Source of the DNA: Novosphingobium sp. SG919
GTDB lineage: Bacteria; Pseudomonadota; Alphaproteobacteria; Sphingomonadales; Sphingomonadaceae
DNA: 64,000 nt
Reading direction: 5' to 3'
NCBI RefSeq assembly: GCF_012932495.1
Contig: NZ_JABCNG010000002.1
Span: 664,730 to 728,729 of the forward strand
In this document: piece by piece, positions 51,902-60,677 of the stretch
Layout: each line of letters begins with the position of its first letter
Numbering within the stretch: the stretch's first letter is position 1
Program-made: the position numbers and the translations under genes
The notes under the pieces: generated by a model
Databases searched by the model: none
What the model saw: only the letters and a program-made list of their open reading frames with translations
Told to the model about the DNA's origin: nothing

Positions 51902-53086
51902 TCAGGCGGCCAGCTCCTCGGCGCCCATCGCGCGGTTCCGGCCGCCGTGCTTGGCAGCGTAGAGCGCCCGGTCCGCCGCCTGGACCGCGGCCTCCCACCC
52001 CTTGCCGGGCAGGGCCATCGCGGCATGGCCCAAGCTGATCGTGCAGGACAGCGGCGTGCCATCGGGCAGGGTGAGCGCCGCATCGGCCACGGCCTGGCGC
52101 AGCCGTTCGGCCAGGCCGGCACGCGCGTCGATCTTGTCGTCGGCCAGCAGGATCAGGAATTCCTCGCCCCCGATGCGCCCCAGCACGTCGCCGCTGCGCA
52201 AATTGCGGTTCAGCACCTCGGCGACCAGCATCAGCATGGCATCGCCGGTGCCATGGCCATAGCGATCGTTGATCTGCTTGAAATGGTCGATATCGATCGC
52301 GATCACGCCCACTTTGCCACGCGGGCGGCCACAGCGCGCTTCGGCCAGTTGCCAGATCACGCGGCGGTTGGCGACGCCGGTCAGCGGGTCCTGGCGCGCA
52401 TGGCGGATCAGTTCGGCATCCACTTCGCGCTTGATCATCCACAGATAGCACGGCGCGATCGCCCAGGTGAGCAGCAGGCGCGCCGTCAAGCCGAAGCTGG
52501 ACGTCGGATCGGACCCGCGCCCGCTGGCGTCGCTGCCCAGCCACCAGGTGATGCGCAGGACGAGCATGACGATCCAGGCAATGTGAAACCCCGCCAGGAT
52601 CAGGGCGATCGGCCGTCGTGCCGGATCGTGGCACCGCCACAGGGCAAACACCGTGGCCATGGCCACACAGGCGCGCAGCCCGGCGCCCAGCGCCACCATC
52701 ATCCGCATATCGGGCCCGATGCGCGCCACCAGCGCCAATTCGCACAGGCCCAGCGCCAGGGCCACGGGCAGCACCCAGAATTCGGCGCCATGGCGCTGGC
52801 AAATGGCATTGAGCGCCAGGAAATGCGCAATCGTGCCCAGGTCGAGCAGGGCGTTGCCCCACAACGCCCCGCTCTCCAGCACGGGAATGAAGCCCGGCGC
52901 AAACAGGATGGCAAAACCCGCGGCGATCAAGCCATAGCCAGCGGCAACGTACGCCGCCCCACGCTGGTCATCGCGATTGCCGATATGACGCGTGGCAACC
53001 GCTAAGGCCACCAGCGACATGGTGGCAATCAGCGCATTGATGATCAGCAACGTGCCGATATCGAGGAGTTGCGAAATCACCATCAT
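51902..53086 (-). CDS. membrane-anchored diguanylate cyclase
   Basis: 394 residues from the ATG at 53086 (53104 is an alternative). An N-terminal module of about seven hydrophobic segments is followed by a GGDEF domain (about residue 230 on): DPLTGVANRR, IDIDHFKQINDRYGHGTGDAML and the active-site RIGGEEF. The RxxD inhibitory site is present (RSGD, five residues before GGEEF's arginine block), so the enzyme should be product-inhibited by c-di-GMP. It makes c-di-GMP from GTP in response to an unknown membrane signal. It is single, with no EAL domain. Confidence 0.93.
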   Translation of the reverse strand: MMVISQLLDIGTLLIINALIATMSLVALAVATRHIGNRDDQRGAAYVAAGYGLIAAGFAILFAPGFIPVLESGALWGNALLDLGTIAHFLALNAICQRHGAEFWVLPVALALGLCELALVARIGPDMRMMVALGAGLRACVAMATVFALWRCHDPARRPIALILAGFHIAWIVMLVLRITWWLGSDASGRGSDPTSSFGLTARLLLTWAIAPCYLWMIKREVDAELIRHARQDPLTGVANRRVIWQLAEARCGRPRGKVGVIAIDIDHFKQINDRYGHGTGDAMLMLVAEVLNRNLRSGDVLGRIGGEEFLILLADDKIDARAGLAERLRQAVADAALTLPDGTPLSCTISLGHAAMALPGKGWEAAVQAADRALYAAKHGGRNRAMGAEELAA

Positions 53087-53223
53087 CGCATAGCGCCCCG
53101 CCATCCTTCGCCACGGCGGCACAAAGCGCCGCCGGCCTGGGTATCTGCCTGTCGTTAAACCATACCGCCAGTGACTGAGCGGATTGCTAATATCCCATTC
53201 GGGTGGTTTGCGAAAGTCACGGC

Positions 53224-53257
53224 TGACACTTTACCGCAGCGCTCGGGTAAAGTGTCA
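53224..53257. repeat. perfect 12-bp inverted repeat upstream of unknown wHTH-like gene
   Basis: TGACACTTTACC (53224-53235) and GGTAAAGTGTCA (53246-53257) around GCAGCGCTCG. It begins 116 bp before the start of the hypothetical gene at 53340. It could be an operator for a dimeric regulator, possibly autoregulation, or a structured leader. Confidence 0.7.
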
Positions 53258-53339
53258 CGCATGACTAATCGACGCGACAAGCGTGCCCATGGCCTGGAGG
53301 GGATTCACAAGAGAGTCGGTTTGTGCTTGAAATGTTCGC

Positions 53340-53957
53340 ATGTTTCAGCCTGACCTCTTCGCAACGGATCTGCCCGTCGCCCCGCGCAGACCACGCCGCC
53401 TGCGCGCCGGAGCAGGGGGCATAGCCAAGCCGGGCATGAAGCCAATGCCAACGCCGCCCGCCGATCACGACATGGACTTGCCGGCCGTGCTCGAAAAACT
53501 GGCCCAAGTCTCTGCCAGGCCGCGTTATACGTTCATGGTGCTCAACCTCATCGCCAGGGCCGCGGGCGCGTCAGACAGCGCAGGACCTTATGTGCGTGAA
53601 GGCGGCCAGGCGATCCCGGTGCGTGACTGGTTGAGCGACGCGCTGATGCCGATGGCCCAGCGCGATGCGCGGCGCCGTGCCGTGGTGGAGCAAGTGCGCG
53701 CCGAGCTGGTGGCACGCGGCGCCTTGCCCGATGATGCGGCCCTGGCCGAGCAGGCGATCGCCACCGAACTGCGCGAGCGTCTGCGCCATTCCGGGCGCAC
53801 CAACGTCAGCCGTGCGGTGTCCGACCTGGTGCGCGCCGGGCTGATCCGCCGGCATTACCAAGGCTATTGCGTGGATCATGAAAACCGCGGCGCCCAGCGC
53901 GAAGCGGTTTATACTATTATACCTGCCGTTAAGCGCGCACTGGGCAAGGCAATCTGA
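53340..53957 (+). CDS. hypothetical protein with C-terminal winged-helix-like region
   Basis: 205 residues; I do not recognise the family. The first 45 residues are Pro/Arg-rich and likely disordered. The middle is helical (PAVLEKLAQVSARPRYTFMVLNLIARAAG). The C-terminal part reads like a winged helix: SGRTNVSRAVSDLVRAGLIRRHYQGY followed by a beta-hairpin-like REAVYTIIPAV, suggesting DNA binding. Start may be later (Met at codons 33, 36 or 45). It is isolated, preceded by a perfect inverted repeat and followed by a canonical terminator, so it is monocistronic. A repressor or replication-associated DNA-binding protein are possibilities; neither is established. Confidence 0.7.
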   Translation: MFQPDLFATDLPVAPRRPRRLRAGAGGIAKPGMKPMPTPPADHDMDLPAVLEKLAQVSARPRYTFMVLNLIARAAGASDSAGPYVREGGQAIPVRDWLSDALMPMAQRDARRRAVVEQVRAELVARGALPDDAALAEQAIATELRERLRHSGRTNVSRAVSDLVRAGLIRRHYQGYCVDHENRGAQREAVYTIIPAVKRALGKAI

Positions 53958-53996
53958 ACCGAACCGGTCGTCAGCGCAAACAACAGGCAAAAAAAT

Positions 53997-54021
53997 GGCC
54001 AGCCCGAAGGCTGGCCGTTTT
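53997..54021 (+). terminator. rho-independent terminator
   Basis: Stem GGCCAGCC / GGCTGGCC (53997-54004 and 54009-54016) with a CGAA tetraloop, preceded by a run of A and followed by GTTTT. It lies 39 bp after the hypothetical gene's stop. The A-run on the left makes it potentially bidirectional. Confidence 0.88.
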
Positions 54022-54282
54022 GAGTTTGGGAGAGGATGCCTGAAAGGCCTGCTCCAAATGGGTGAAATCGTGACTTGGTGCAAGTGCGAAGGGAGCAAGG
54101 ACAGTTGCGCAGTTTGCAACTATGCTCGCAATTTCATTTAACATAACCTTTATTATGCACTTTACGGCTCACATCACGTCGGCTCGTCCTCTTGGCAAAG
54201 TCACCGCCAATGCACGCCAAGCCTGGCAATTTCCGCCTCGCCGCAGCCGACCAGCAAGATCGCAAACCACCGCGGCTTTTGA
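54022..54282. other. gene-free stretch after terminator
   Basis: No supported gene. A small frame continuing past the terminator from inside the hypothetical gene has no ribosome site or recognisable content. A short dyad CATAA-N6-TTATG at 54142-54157 lies in an AT-rich patch. The right end is the 3' flank of the esterase gene. Confidence 0.5.
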
Positions 54283-55302
54283 TCAAGCGAGCAAGTGACG
54301 GTCGAGCCAGGCTGCTGCAAGGCGCGGCCATTGCCCGGCAGGCGCATTGGCCGGCCCGGTGCCAAAGCCGTGGCCACCCTCTTCGAAGAAGTGCGCTTCC
54401 ACCGGTCGCCGTGCCGCTTGCATCGCCTCGATGAACGCCGTGCTGTTTTGCCATGGAACGGCCGGATCGTCGAAAGCGTGGGCCAGCATCGTCGGCGGCG
54501 TCTGTGCGTCGACATGCTCGGCCGGAGAACGCCGGGCGACCAGGGCTGCATCGGGATCGGGCCCGAGCAGGAGTTCGCGCGAAAGGGCATGGCCATAAGG
54601 CGCGCGCATCGCGATCACCGGATAGACCAGGACGCCGCATGCGGGCCGCGCATCAAGCGTATCGAGATGATCGCCCGGCGCAAACAACGGCTCACGATAC
54701 CCGGTCAGCAGCGACGCGGCCAGATGCCCGCCCGCCGAAAAGCCCATGACGGCCACCTGGACCGGATCAAGCCCAAGGCGCAGAGCCAGTGCCCGGATGC
54801 GGCGCATGGCGCGCTGCGCATCGGCCAGCGGCACATCGGCTCGCGCCGTCCAGCCCTCGCCCGGCAGGCGATAGACCAGGACATGGACAGTATAACCCAG
54901 GGCGGTGAAAGCCTGCGCCACGTCCAGCCCTTCGTTGCGAACCGAGACAAAGCTGTAGGCGCCGCCGGGAATGACCAGCAGCGACCGGCCATTGCTCTGC
55001 CGGGGCCGAAACACGTGCAGCGCCGGCGCGCTCACGCCATTAATGAACGTGGCGGCCAGGCCGGCCGGGCGCTGCGGCGGAGCAAAAGTCCCGCCCGGCG
55101 GCGGCCCGTCCCACAGCGGCACCACTTCTGCTTCTCGCCAGGCCGCCGGCAGGTCGCTCGCCCCGATCGGGGTTTGCAATGGCGGCGGCACGCTGGCGCG
55201 CGCCGTGGCCGGCGCGGCCGTGGCCGCGGCCGGAAATGGACCAGCGATCATCGCTCCACCCACCATGCCCAGCACGCCGCGCCGATCGATGCCCTGGTCC
55301 AT
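54283..55302 (-). CDS. exported alpha/beta hydrolase, acetyl-esterase/xylan-esterase-like
   Basis: 339 residues from the ATG at 55302. The N-terminus (DQGIDRRGVLGMVGGAMIAG) has a twin-arginine-like export signal. The fold shows the oxyanion region VIPGGAYSFVSVRNEG, the nucleophile elbow MGFSAGGHLAAS (Ser), a DDPAVPW block with the acid Asp, and EEGGHGFG with the catalytic His. Similar BD-FAE/Axe-type esterases deacetylate plant polysaccharides or hydrolyse small acyl esters. The TBDR ends 35 bp upstream on the same strand, so the two form an operon. Confidence 0.9.
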   Translation of the reverse strand: MDQGIDRRGVLGMVGGAMIAGPFPAAATAAPATARASVPPPLQTPIGASDLPAAWREAEVVPLWDGPPPGGTFAPPQRPAGLAATFINGVSAPALHVFRPRQSNGRSLLVIPGGAYSFVSVRNEGLDVAQAFTALGYTVHVLVYRLPGEGWTARADVPLADAQRAMRRIRALALRLGLDPVQVAVMGFSAGGHLAASLLTGYREPLFAPGDHLDTLDARPACGVLVYPVIAMRAPYGHALSRELLLGPDPDAALVARRSPAEHVDAQTPPTMLAHAFDDPAVPWQNSTAFIEAMQAARRPVEAHFFEEGGHGFGTGPANAPAGQWPRLAAAWLDRHLLA

Positions 55303-55337
55303 TTCCTGTCGTTTCCCATTCCCGAGTCCGGCCTCGA

Positions 55338-57713
55338 TCAGTACTTGAAACCGACGCGGACGCCATAGGTGCGCGGCGGGGCATAGCTTGCCGTGGTCGA
55401 GCTCCACACCGGTACCACGGTGGTGGGAATGCGGCGATCTTCCACATTGTTGATGAACAGGTTCACATAGGCGTGGCCTGAGGCGTCGTCGAACTGCAGG
55501 TTGAGATCGGTCTTGGTATAGCCGGCAATGCGCCCCTGTGCGATGTTCTGCGCGGTGGCATAGCTCATCGACTGGGCGAAGAAATCCACAGCCGGCGTGA
55601 TCCGGGCGCCTGATGCCAGGGTGAACGCGTGCGAATAGCTGGCCCGCGCACTGAACTTGGGCGCAAAGGCGAGACGCTTGCCCGAATTGTCGGTGGTGGC
55701 CGCCGTGATCGATGCATAGCCCAGCAGCGGGGCAAAGATGTTGTACATCGTATCGGCATAAAGCAGGCCGTCAGGCGTGTCGGCAAAGCTGCGGAAGCGC
55801 GCATCCATCAACGAAACATAGCCCGACAGGCGATCGGCCGAAGTGGGACGGAACGTGGTTTCCAGCTCAAGCCCGCGGATACGCGCCTTGGCGGCATTGG
55901 TCGTCACCGCGATCGGCCCCTGCACCGGATCGACGATGATCGTCGAAACCTGCAAGTCGCGATAGTCCATCTGATAGGCGGTGAGGCCCACGAACAGGCG
56001 ATTGCCCCAGAAATTGCCGCGCAGACCCGCTTCATAGTTGGTGACGGTTTCCGGCGCATATTGGCGGAAGCCAGCAGGGTTGGTGCTGGCCTGCAAGCCG
56101 CCGCCGCGGTACCCGGTCGAAACCGTGACATAGCCGACCACATCGTGGGTCAGGTCAGCATCGACGCCAAGCTTCCAGTTCACCTTGCTGAAGTCCACCG
56201 CCGCGCGGTTACGGTCATCGGTATAGGCAAGCGTGCCGCCCACCGGGCAGGTATCGGCGCTGACTGTGGCGCGCGTCACCGTATTGCCCGCGCAGACCAG
56301 CTGCTGTTCGCGCGAAAACACCGAATCCCAGGTGGAGCGCACCCCGGCGGTCAGGCGCAGGCCGGGCAGTGGCTTGAGCGTCGCCTGGCCGAACAGCGCG
56401 TGCGAACGGCTGCCCGTGCCCGAATAGGTGTTGACCACGTCCACCCCGGCAATCGTCGAAATCTGGTTGCCGGTGCCCGCCACGATCGGGCCAAAGGCGT
56501 TGAACACGGTGTTGAACGGCGCGGGCGCGGTATTGCCCGCGTGCAGCAGGCGCTGGCCCGAAGGCTGCTTGTCTTCATAGAGATAAGCGCCCGCCACCAG
56601 CTTGAGCGGCCCGCTTTCGTAGTTCACGTCCACTTCGTTGGACCAGGTGCGGGTGCGCTGGCCCAGGTATTCCTGCGAGAACACGCCCGACGCGGCCACC
56701 ACCCCATCGTTCTTGAGCAGCGAATAGCCGGCCAGCCAGGTCACCGTCAGCGGCGCGGAAATCTGCCAGACGACCTTGGAGCGCAAATCATAGCTCTTGA
56801 TCGACTGGCGATTGGCGGTCACCAGATCGAGGCCTGGATTGATGGCGTCGGACTGGACGATCGTGCCGGGCCCGAACGTGCCGGTGGTCAGGTTGGCCTG
56901 CGGATAATAGGTGTAGTTGCGCAGGTAGACAGCCGGCACCGTGCTATGGTTCTCGCCATAGCTGCCCGACAGGCGCCAGCTGAACGAGGACGTCGGCTGC
57001 CACTTGGTGGTCACGCGCACCGCGGCCAGATCGGCGCGATCGAACCGATCGGCCTTGAATTGCGGGCCATAGCCATCGTTGACCTGGCGAAACGCCGCCA
57101 CGCGCAGGCCGAGCGTATCCGATACCGGCAGGTCCACCGCGGCCTGGGCGCGGATATCGTTGAAGCGGCCATATTGCACGCTGGCACTGCCACCATAGAG
57201 CTTGCCCGGATCGGCAGTGTTGATGTTGACCACGCCCGCCGTGGCGTTGCGGCCATAGACCGTGCCCTGCGGCCCGCGCGCCACTTCCACCGAGGCGATA
57301 TCGAACACCGCCATCGACAGCGCGGCCGACGAGGGATTGTAGATACCGTCGAACTGAGTGGCGACCGTGGAATAGCCGCTGAAGCTGTTGTTGCTGCCAA
57401 TGCCGCGAATGGCAAAACCGTTCTGCGACAGCTTGAGCGAGGGCACGGTGGTCGCCAACTGCTCGCCCGTGGTCAGCCCCTGGCGATCCAGCAATCCCTG
57501 CGCCACCACGCTGACCGCGATCGGTGCCTTGCTGAGCTTTTCGCTGCTCTTCTGCGCGGTCACCACGATTTCGCCCACGGCCTGGTCGGCGGGCGCTGCC
57601 TGCGAGTCCGACGGCTGGGCAGCCTGTTCCACGGCCTGCCCATGCGCGGCGGTGGCAAGCGCGGCAACCGCGCATGCGCCGGCGGAAATCAGCCATTGGG
57701 TGCGATTCATCAT
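55338..57713 (-). CDS. TonB-dependent outer-membrane receptor
   Basis: 791 residues from the ATG at 57713 (GGGAGAG upstream; a second ATG follows directly). A signal peptide (NRTQWLISAGACAVAALATAAHGQ), TonB-box-like GEIVVTAQKS, plug (SVEVARGPQGTVYGRNATAGVVNI) and barrel ending RTYGVRVGFKY are visible. Two LacI-type palindromes lie 77 and 131 bp upstream, and a LacI gene precedes it on the same strand. It is followed by an exported esterase. Probably imports an ester or aromatic glycoside ligand used by the surrounding hydrolases. Confidence 0.94.
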   Translation of the reverse strand: MMNRTQWLISAGACAVAALATAAHGQAVEQAAQPSDSQAAPADQAVGEIVVTAQKSSEKLSKAPIAVSVVAQGLLDRQGLTTGEQLATTVPSLKLSQNGFAIRGIGSNNSFSGYSTVATQFDGIYNPSSAALSMAVFDIASVEVARGPQGTVYGRNATAGVVNINTADPGKLYGGSASVQYGRFNDIRAQAAVDLPVSDTLGLRVAAFRQVNDGYGPQFKADRFDRADLAAVRVTTKWQPTSSFSWRLSGSYGENHSTVPAVYLRNYTYYPQANLTTGTFGPGTIVQSDAINPGLDLVTANRQSIKSYDLRSKVVWQISAPLTVTWLAGYSLLKNDGVVAASGVFSQEYLGQRTRTWSNEVDVNYESGPLKLVAGAYLYEDKQPSGQRLLHAGNTAPAPFNTVFNAFGPIVAGTGNQISTIAGVDVVNTYSGTGSRSHALFGQATLKPLPGLRLTAGVRSTWDSVFSREQQLVCAGNTVTRATVSADTCPVGGTLAYTDDRNRAAVDFSKVNWKLGVDADLTHDVVGYVTVSTGYRGGGLQASTNPAGFRQYAPETVTNYEAGLRGNFWGNRLFVGLTAYQMDYRDLQVSTIIVDPVQGPIAVTTNAAKARIRGLELETTFRPTSADRLSGYVSLMDARFRSFADTPDGLLYADTMYNIFAPLLGYASITAATTDNSGKRLAFAPKFSARASYSHAFTLASGARITPAVDFFAQSMSYATAQNIAQGRIAGYTKTDLNLQFDDASGHAYVNLFINNVEDRRIPTTVVPVWSSTTASYAPPRTYGVRVGFKY

Positions 57714-57789
57714 GTCACTCTCCCTGATGCCAAGGATGCCGGTGCCCGCCGATGCGAATGGGGCAGACCCCGCGCCGTTCCTCGTGTGT

Positions 57790-57807
57790 TGCGTAATCGA
57801 TTGCACA
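57790..57807. promoter_or_regulatory. LacI-type operator 1 of ester regulon
   Basis: TGCGTAATCGATTGCACA, a CG-centred palindrome-like 18-mer 77 bp before the TBDR start. It shares the core TAATCGATTGCA with the sites at 57844, 60117 and 62468 (read on the appropriate strand). Confidence 0.65.
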
Positions 57808-57843
57808 CATTTCCACGCAGCGTCAATGGCGCGGCGCGAATTT

Positions 57844-57861
57844 ATTGCAATCGATTAGATT
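57844..57861. promoter_or_regulatory. LacI-type operator 2 of ester regulon
   Basis: ATTGCAATCGATTAGATT; on the opposite strand it reads AATCTAATCGATTGCAAT, matching the TAATCGATTGCA core of operator 1. It lies 131 bp before the TBDR start and 100 bp after the LacI gene's stop. Confidence 0.6.
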
Positions 57862-57960
57862 CCGGGCGGCAGGAAATGGCGTGCACCGGCCTTCCCCGCG
57901 GCACGCCCGCGCGAATCAAGCTCGTGCAGCAGGGAAATGAAAGGCCGGCCGGGGCCCCGA

Positions 57961-58950
57961 TCAGGTGGACGCGCGCTGCAGCAGGCGGGGCGCGATCCGC
58001 ACCGATGGCGTGTCTTCGCCCGCGATCCGGCGCAACACCAGGTCCACCATGATTCTGGCGCCCTCGCGCAACTGCTGGTCGATCGTGGTGAGCGTGGGGG
58101 TGAGCTGCTCGCCCAGCGGCAGGCCGTCGTAGCCGATCACGCGCACGGCACCGGGCACGTCGTGGCCCAGTTCGGTCAGGGCCTTGATCATGCCGGCGGC
58201 GGTCACGTCGGCGCCGGCGACGATGCCATCGGGCATGTGGCCAAGGGAAAGAAGGTGCGCGGCAAGATCGCGATAGGCCGCATCGGGTTCGAAATGCGAT
58301 GGCAGTTCCACCGGCTCGGGCAGGCCCGCCGCGGCCAATGCCGCGCGCACCCCGGCCAGGCGTTCGCCGAATTCGGCGCCCCGGTCCGGCCCGGCATAGG
58401 CCAGCTTGCGGCACCCTTGCGCCACGAGATGCTCGGCCGCGAGTTGCCCGCCCCGGAAATTGTCCGATCCCACCGCGCAATGCTTCTGGCCGGGCAACTG
58501 CCCGCCCCACACCACCATGGGGTGATATCGGCGCGCGACGCTTTCGATCACATGATATTGATCGGATTGGCCAATCACGATGATACCATCCACGCGGCCA
58601 CTGCCGATGTAGCGATCGAGCCAGCGCTCGTCACTGGGCAGCACGCGCGAGAGCAGCAGGTCATAACCGCGATCGACCAGGGCATCGGCGAGGAAGCCGA
58701 TCATGGTGTTGAAGAACGGGTCGGACAGGTGCTGCAACGCATCGTGGCCCATCGGCACCAGGACGCCCACGGTCATGGTGCGCTGCGTGCGCAAGTTGCG
58801 GGCAATGGCATTGGGTTGGTAACCCAGCTTTTCCGCCAGCACGGCAATGCGTTGCCGCGTTTCCTCGCTTACCCGGCCGGACCGGCTCAGTGCCCGCGAT
58901 GCCGTTGCCGTGGAAACCCCTGCCAGTTCCGCAAATTCCTTGAGATTCAT
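57961..58950 (-). CDS. LacI-family transcriptional regulator
   Basis: 329 residues: helix-turn-helix NLKEFAELAGVSTATASRALSRSGRVS, hinge NAIARNLRTQRTMTVGVLVP and a ligand-binding core. It follows an esterase gene by 36 bp on the same strand and precedes the TBDR. Four similar CG-centred palindromes in this locus are the likely binding sites, so it probably controls the TBDR-esterase pair, the esterase/DUF3237 divergent pair and the tannase gene. Confidence 0.93.
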   Translation of the reverse strand: MNLKEFAELAGVSTATASRALSRSGRVSEETRQRIAVLAEKLGYQPNAIARNLRTQRTMTVGVLVPMGHDALQHLSDPFFNTMIGFLADALVDRGYDLLLSRVLPSDERWLDRYIGSGRVDGIIVIGQSDQYHVIESVARRYHPMVVWGGQLPGQKHCAVGSDNFRGGQLAAEHLVAQGCRKLAYAGPDRGAEFGERLAGVRAALAAAGLPEPVELPSHFEPDAAYRDLAAHLLSLGHMPDGIVAGADVTAAGMIKALTELGHDVPGAVRVIGYDGLPLGEQLTPTLTTIDQQLREGARIMVDLVLRRIAGEDTPSVRIAPRLLQRAST

Positions 58951-58986
58951 GCGTTCCGCTTCATGATCGTGGCGCAGCAGCCGGGG

Positions 58987-60039
58987 TCAGGCAAAGGCCC
59001 GGCGCAAAGCGTCGAACCGCGCCTGGATCAGCCGCCGCGAAGGGCCGGCATCGGGCACGACGCGGTCAAACCCGTGATAGGCTCCGGGGATCACCAGCAA
59101 TTCGGTCGGGACACCGGCATCGGTCAAGCGCCGAGCATAAGTGATATCCTCGTCCACGAACAGATCGATACCACCCACCGCCACGAACGCCGGCGCCAGT
59201 CCACGCGGATCGGCCAGGCGCGCCGGGACGCCGGCGGCCGGAACCGCGCGCGATCCCGGCGTTACCCCAAGAAAACTGGCCCAGCCAAAGCGGTTGGCCT
59301 GCGCGTCCCAGCCCAGCTTGCCCACGCCCGGCGGCGGGGTAACGGTGCTGCCGGTGCGATCATCGAGCATGGGATAAGTCAGCACCTGCAGCACCAGCGG
59401 CACTTCGCCGTGATCGCGCGCAATGATCGCCAGCAGCGCGGCATGGCCGCCGCCCGCGCTTTCGCCCATCACCGCCAGGCGCCGCCGGTCCACGCCCAGC
59501 GTTTCGGCCTGGGCGTGCAGCCAGCGCAGCGCGGCATAGGTTTCGGCGGTGGACCGGGCAAAGCGCGCCTCGGGCGCCAGGGTGTATTCCACCGTCACGA
59601 TCACGCAATCGAGCGTCCTGGCAAAGTCCTGCAGATAGCCGCGTTCCGCGCGCGCCGCGCCGGCCACGAAGCCGCCGCCATGGGTATGCAGGATCGCCGG
59701 CCTTGGCGCGCCCCCTGGCCGGGCACCGGCGTTGATGACGAAGACGGTCACATCGGGAATGCCGGCCCCCACCGGAACCTTGCGCTCTTCCACCGGCACG
59801 TCGGGACGCAGCGGCGCTGCCATCGTGGCGCTGCCCTGGCGCAGGATCGGCAGGCGGGCAGCCGTCAAAGGCGAAAGCTGGGCTCCCATCTTGAGCACGA
59901 TATCCGCACCCGCGCGCAGCGCCGGGTCCACCCCAGCCAGCGGATCGGCCGCCCAGGCAGCAGGCCCGGCCAAGGCCACGCCCAGCCCCGCACCCACACT
60001 GGCTGCGCCGTGGCACAGGAATTTGCGTCGATCGATCAT
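58987..60039 (-). CDS. exported alpha/beta hydrolase of the hormone-sensitive-lipase type
   Basis: 350 residues from the ATG at 60039. The Tat-type signal DRRKFLCHGAASVGAGLGVALAG is clear. HSL-family motifs are complete: HTHGGGF oxyanion loop, nucleophile GESAGGGHAA, the acid region DLFVDED and catalytic His in GAYHGFDR. It should hydrolyse short-chain or aromatic carboxyl esters outside the cytoplasm. It is divergent from the DUF3237 gene with an operator-like palindrome between them, and is followed by the LacI gene. Confidence 0.91.
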   Translation of the reverse strand: MIDRRKFLCHGAASVGAGLGVALAGPAAWAADPLAGVDPALRAGADIVLKMGAQLSPLTAARLPILRQGSATMAAPLRPDVPVEERKVPVGAGIPDVTVFVINAGARPGGAPRPAILHTHGGGFVAGAARAERGYLQDFARTLDCVIVTVEYTLAPEARFARSTAETYAALRWLHAQAETLGVDRRRLAVMGESAGGGHAALLAIIARDHGEVPLVLQVLTYPMLDDRTGSTVTPPPGVGKLGWDAQANRFGWASFLGVTPGSRAVPAAGVPARLADPRGLAPAFVAVGGIDLFVDEDITYARRLTDAGVPTELLVIPGAYHGFDRVVPDAGPSRRLIQARFDALRRAFA

Positions 60040-60116
60040 CGCTTGATTTTCCCTCACCCGATTGCGCCTTGGCGCACAATCATCTTGCACTGCCCTCGTG
60101 GCATGCCAAAAGCAAT

Positions 60117-60134
60117 TGCGCAATCGGTTACGCA
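60117..60134. promoter_or_regulatory. LacI-type operator 3 of ester regulon
   Basis: TGCGCAATCGGTTACGCA, a nearly perfect palindrome (TGCG...CGCA) in the divergent region: 27 bp before the DUF3237 ATG and 78 bp before the esterase ATG. Confidence 0.65.
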
Positions 60135-60160
60135 TTCACAATCCGTCGGAGAGGTTCACC

Positions 60161-60673
60161 ATGTCACGTATCCATGCCGTGCCGGCACTGCTGGCCGCCC
60201 TGTGCACGCTCGCAGCGCCGGCCACGGTTCGCGCCGCCACGCCGGCACCCACGCTCGATCTGATGTTTCGCGCCCATGTCCTGCTGGGCGAGCAACGCGA
60301 CGTGGGGCAGACGCCGCGTGGTAGTCGCAGCCTGGTGCGCATCACCGGCGGCACGTTCGAAGGGCCGATGCTGCGCGGCACGGTCGTGCCTGGCGGGTGG
60401 GACTGGCAATTGCACGGCGCGGGGGGCTGCGCCGAACTCCATGCCGATTACATGCTCAAGGCCGCAGATGGCACCGTGTTCAACGTGGTCAACCACGGCA
60501 AGATGTGCCCCGCCCCCGATGGCACCCGCACGCCGATCTACAGCATGCCCACGTTCGAAGCGCCGCTTGGCCCCCTCACCTGGCTCAACGGCGGTGCCTA
60601 TGTCGCGACGATCGAGGGTGGCACCGATCCGGCCCACCCTGCGGTCGACATCGCGTTCTACAAGGTGCGCTAG
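60161..60673 (+). CDS. exported DUF3237-family protein
   Basis: 170 residues from the ATG at 60161 (CGGAGAGG upstream), with a signal peptide (SRIHAVPALLAALCTLAAPATVRA). The DUF3237 pattern is visible: RSLVRITGGTFEGPMLRGTVVPGGWDWQ, LHADYMLKAADGTVFNVVNHG and TWLNGGAYVATIEG. This family of small beta-barrel-like proteins has no settled biochemical function, although it often occurs beside catabolic genes for aromatic compounds. It is convergent with the tannase gene (4 bp between stops) and lies directly behind operator 3. Confidence 0.88.
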   Translation: MSRIHAVPALLAALCTLAAPATVRAATPAPTLDLMFRAHVLLGEQRDVGQTPRGSRSLVRITGGTFEGPMLRGTVVPGGWDWQLHGAGGCAELHADYMLKAADGTVFNVVNHGKMCPAPDGTRTPIYSMPTFEAPLGPLTWLNGGAYVATIEGGTDPAHPAVDIAFYKVR

Positions 60674-60677
60674 CCCC

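Noticed and set aside
50513..53005. Long plus-strand frame opposite the lactonase and diguanylate cyclase
   Set aside because: Shadow frame; the minus strand carries signal peptide, propeller repeats and GGEEF.
53878..54141. 87-codon frame overlapping the end of the hypothetical gene
   Set aside because: Begins inside another gene, runs through a rho-independent terminator and has no ribosome site or family.
55629..60324. Long plus-strand frames opposite the TonB receptor, LacI and esterase genes
   Set aside because: Shadows of motif-bearing minus-strand genes.
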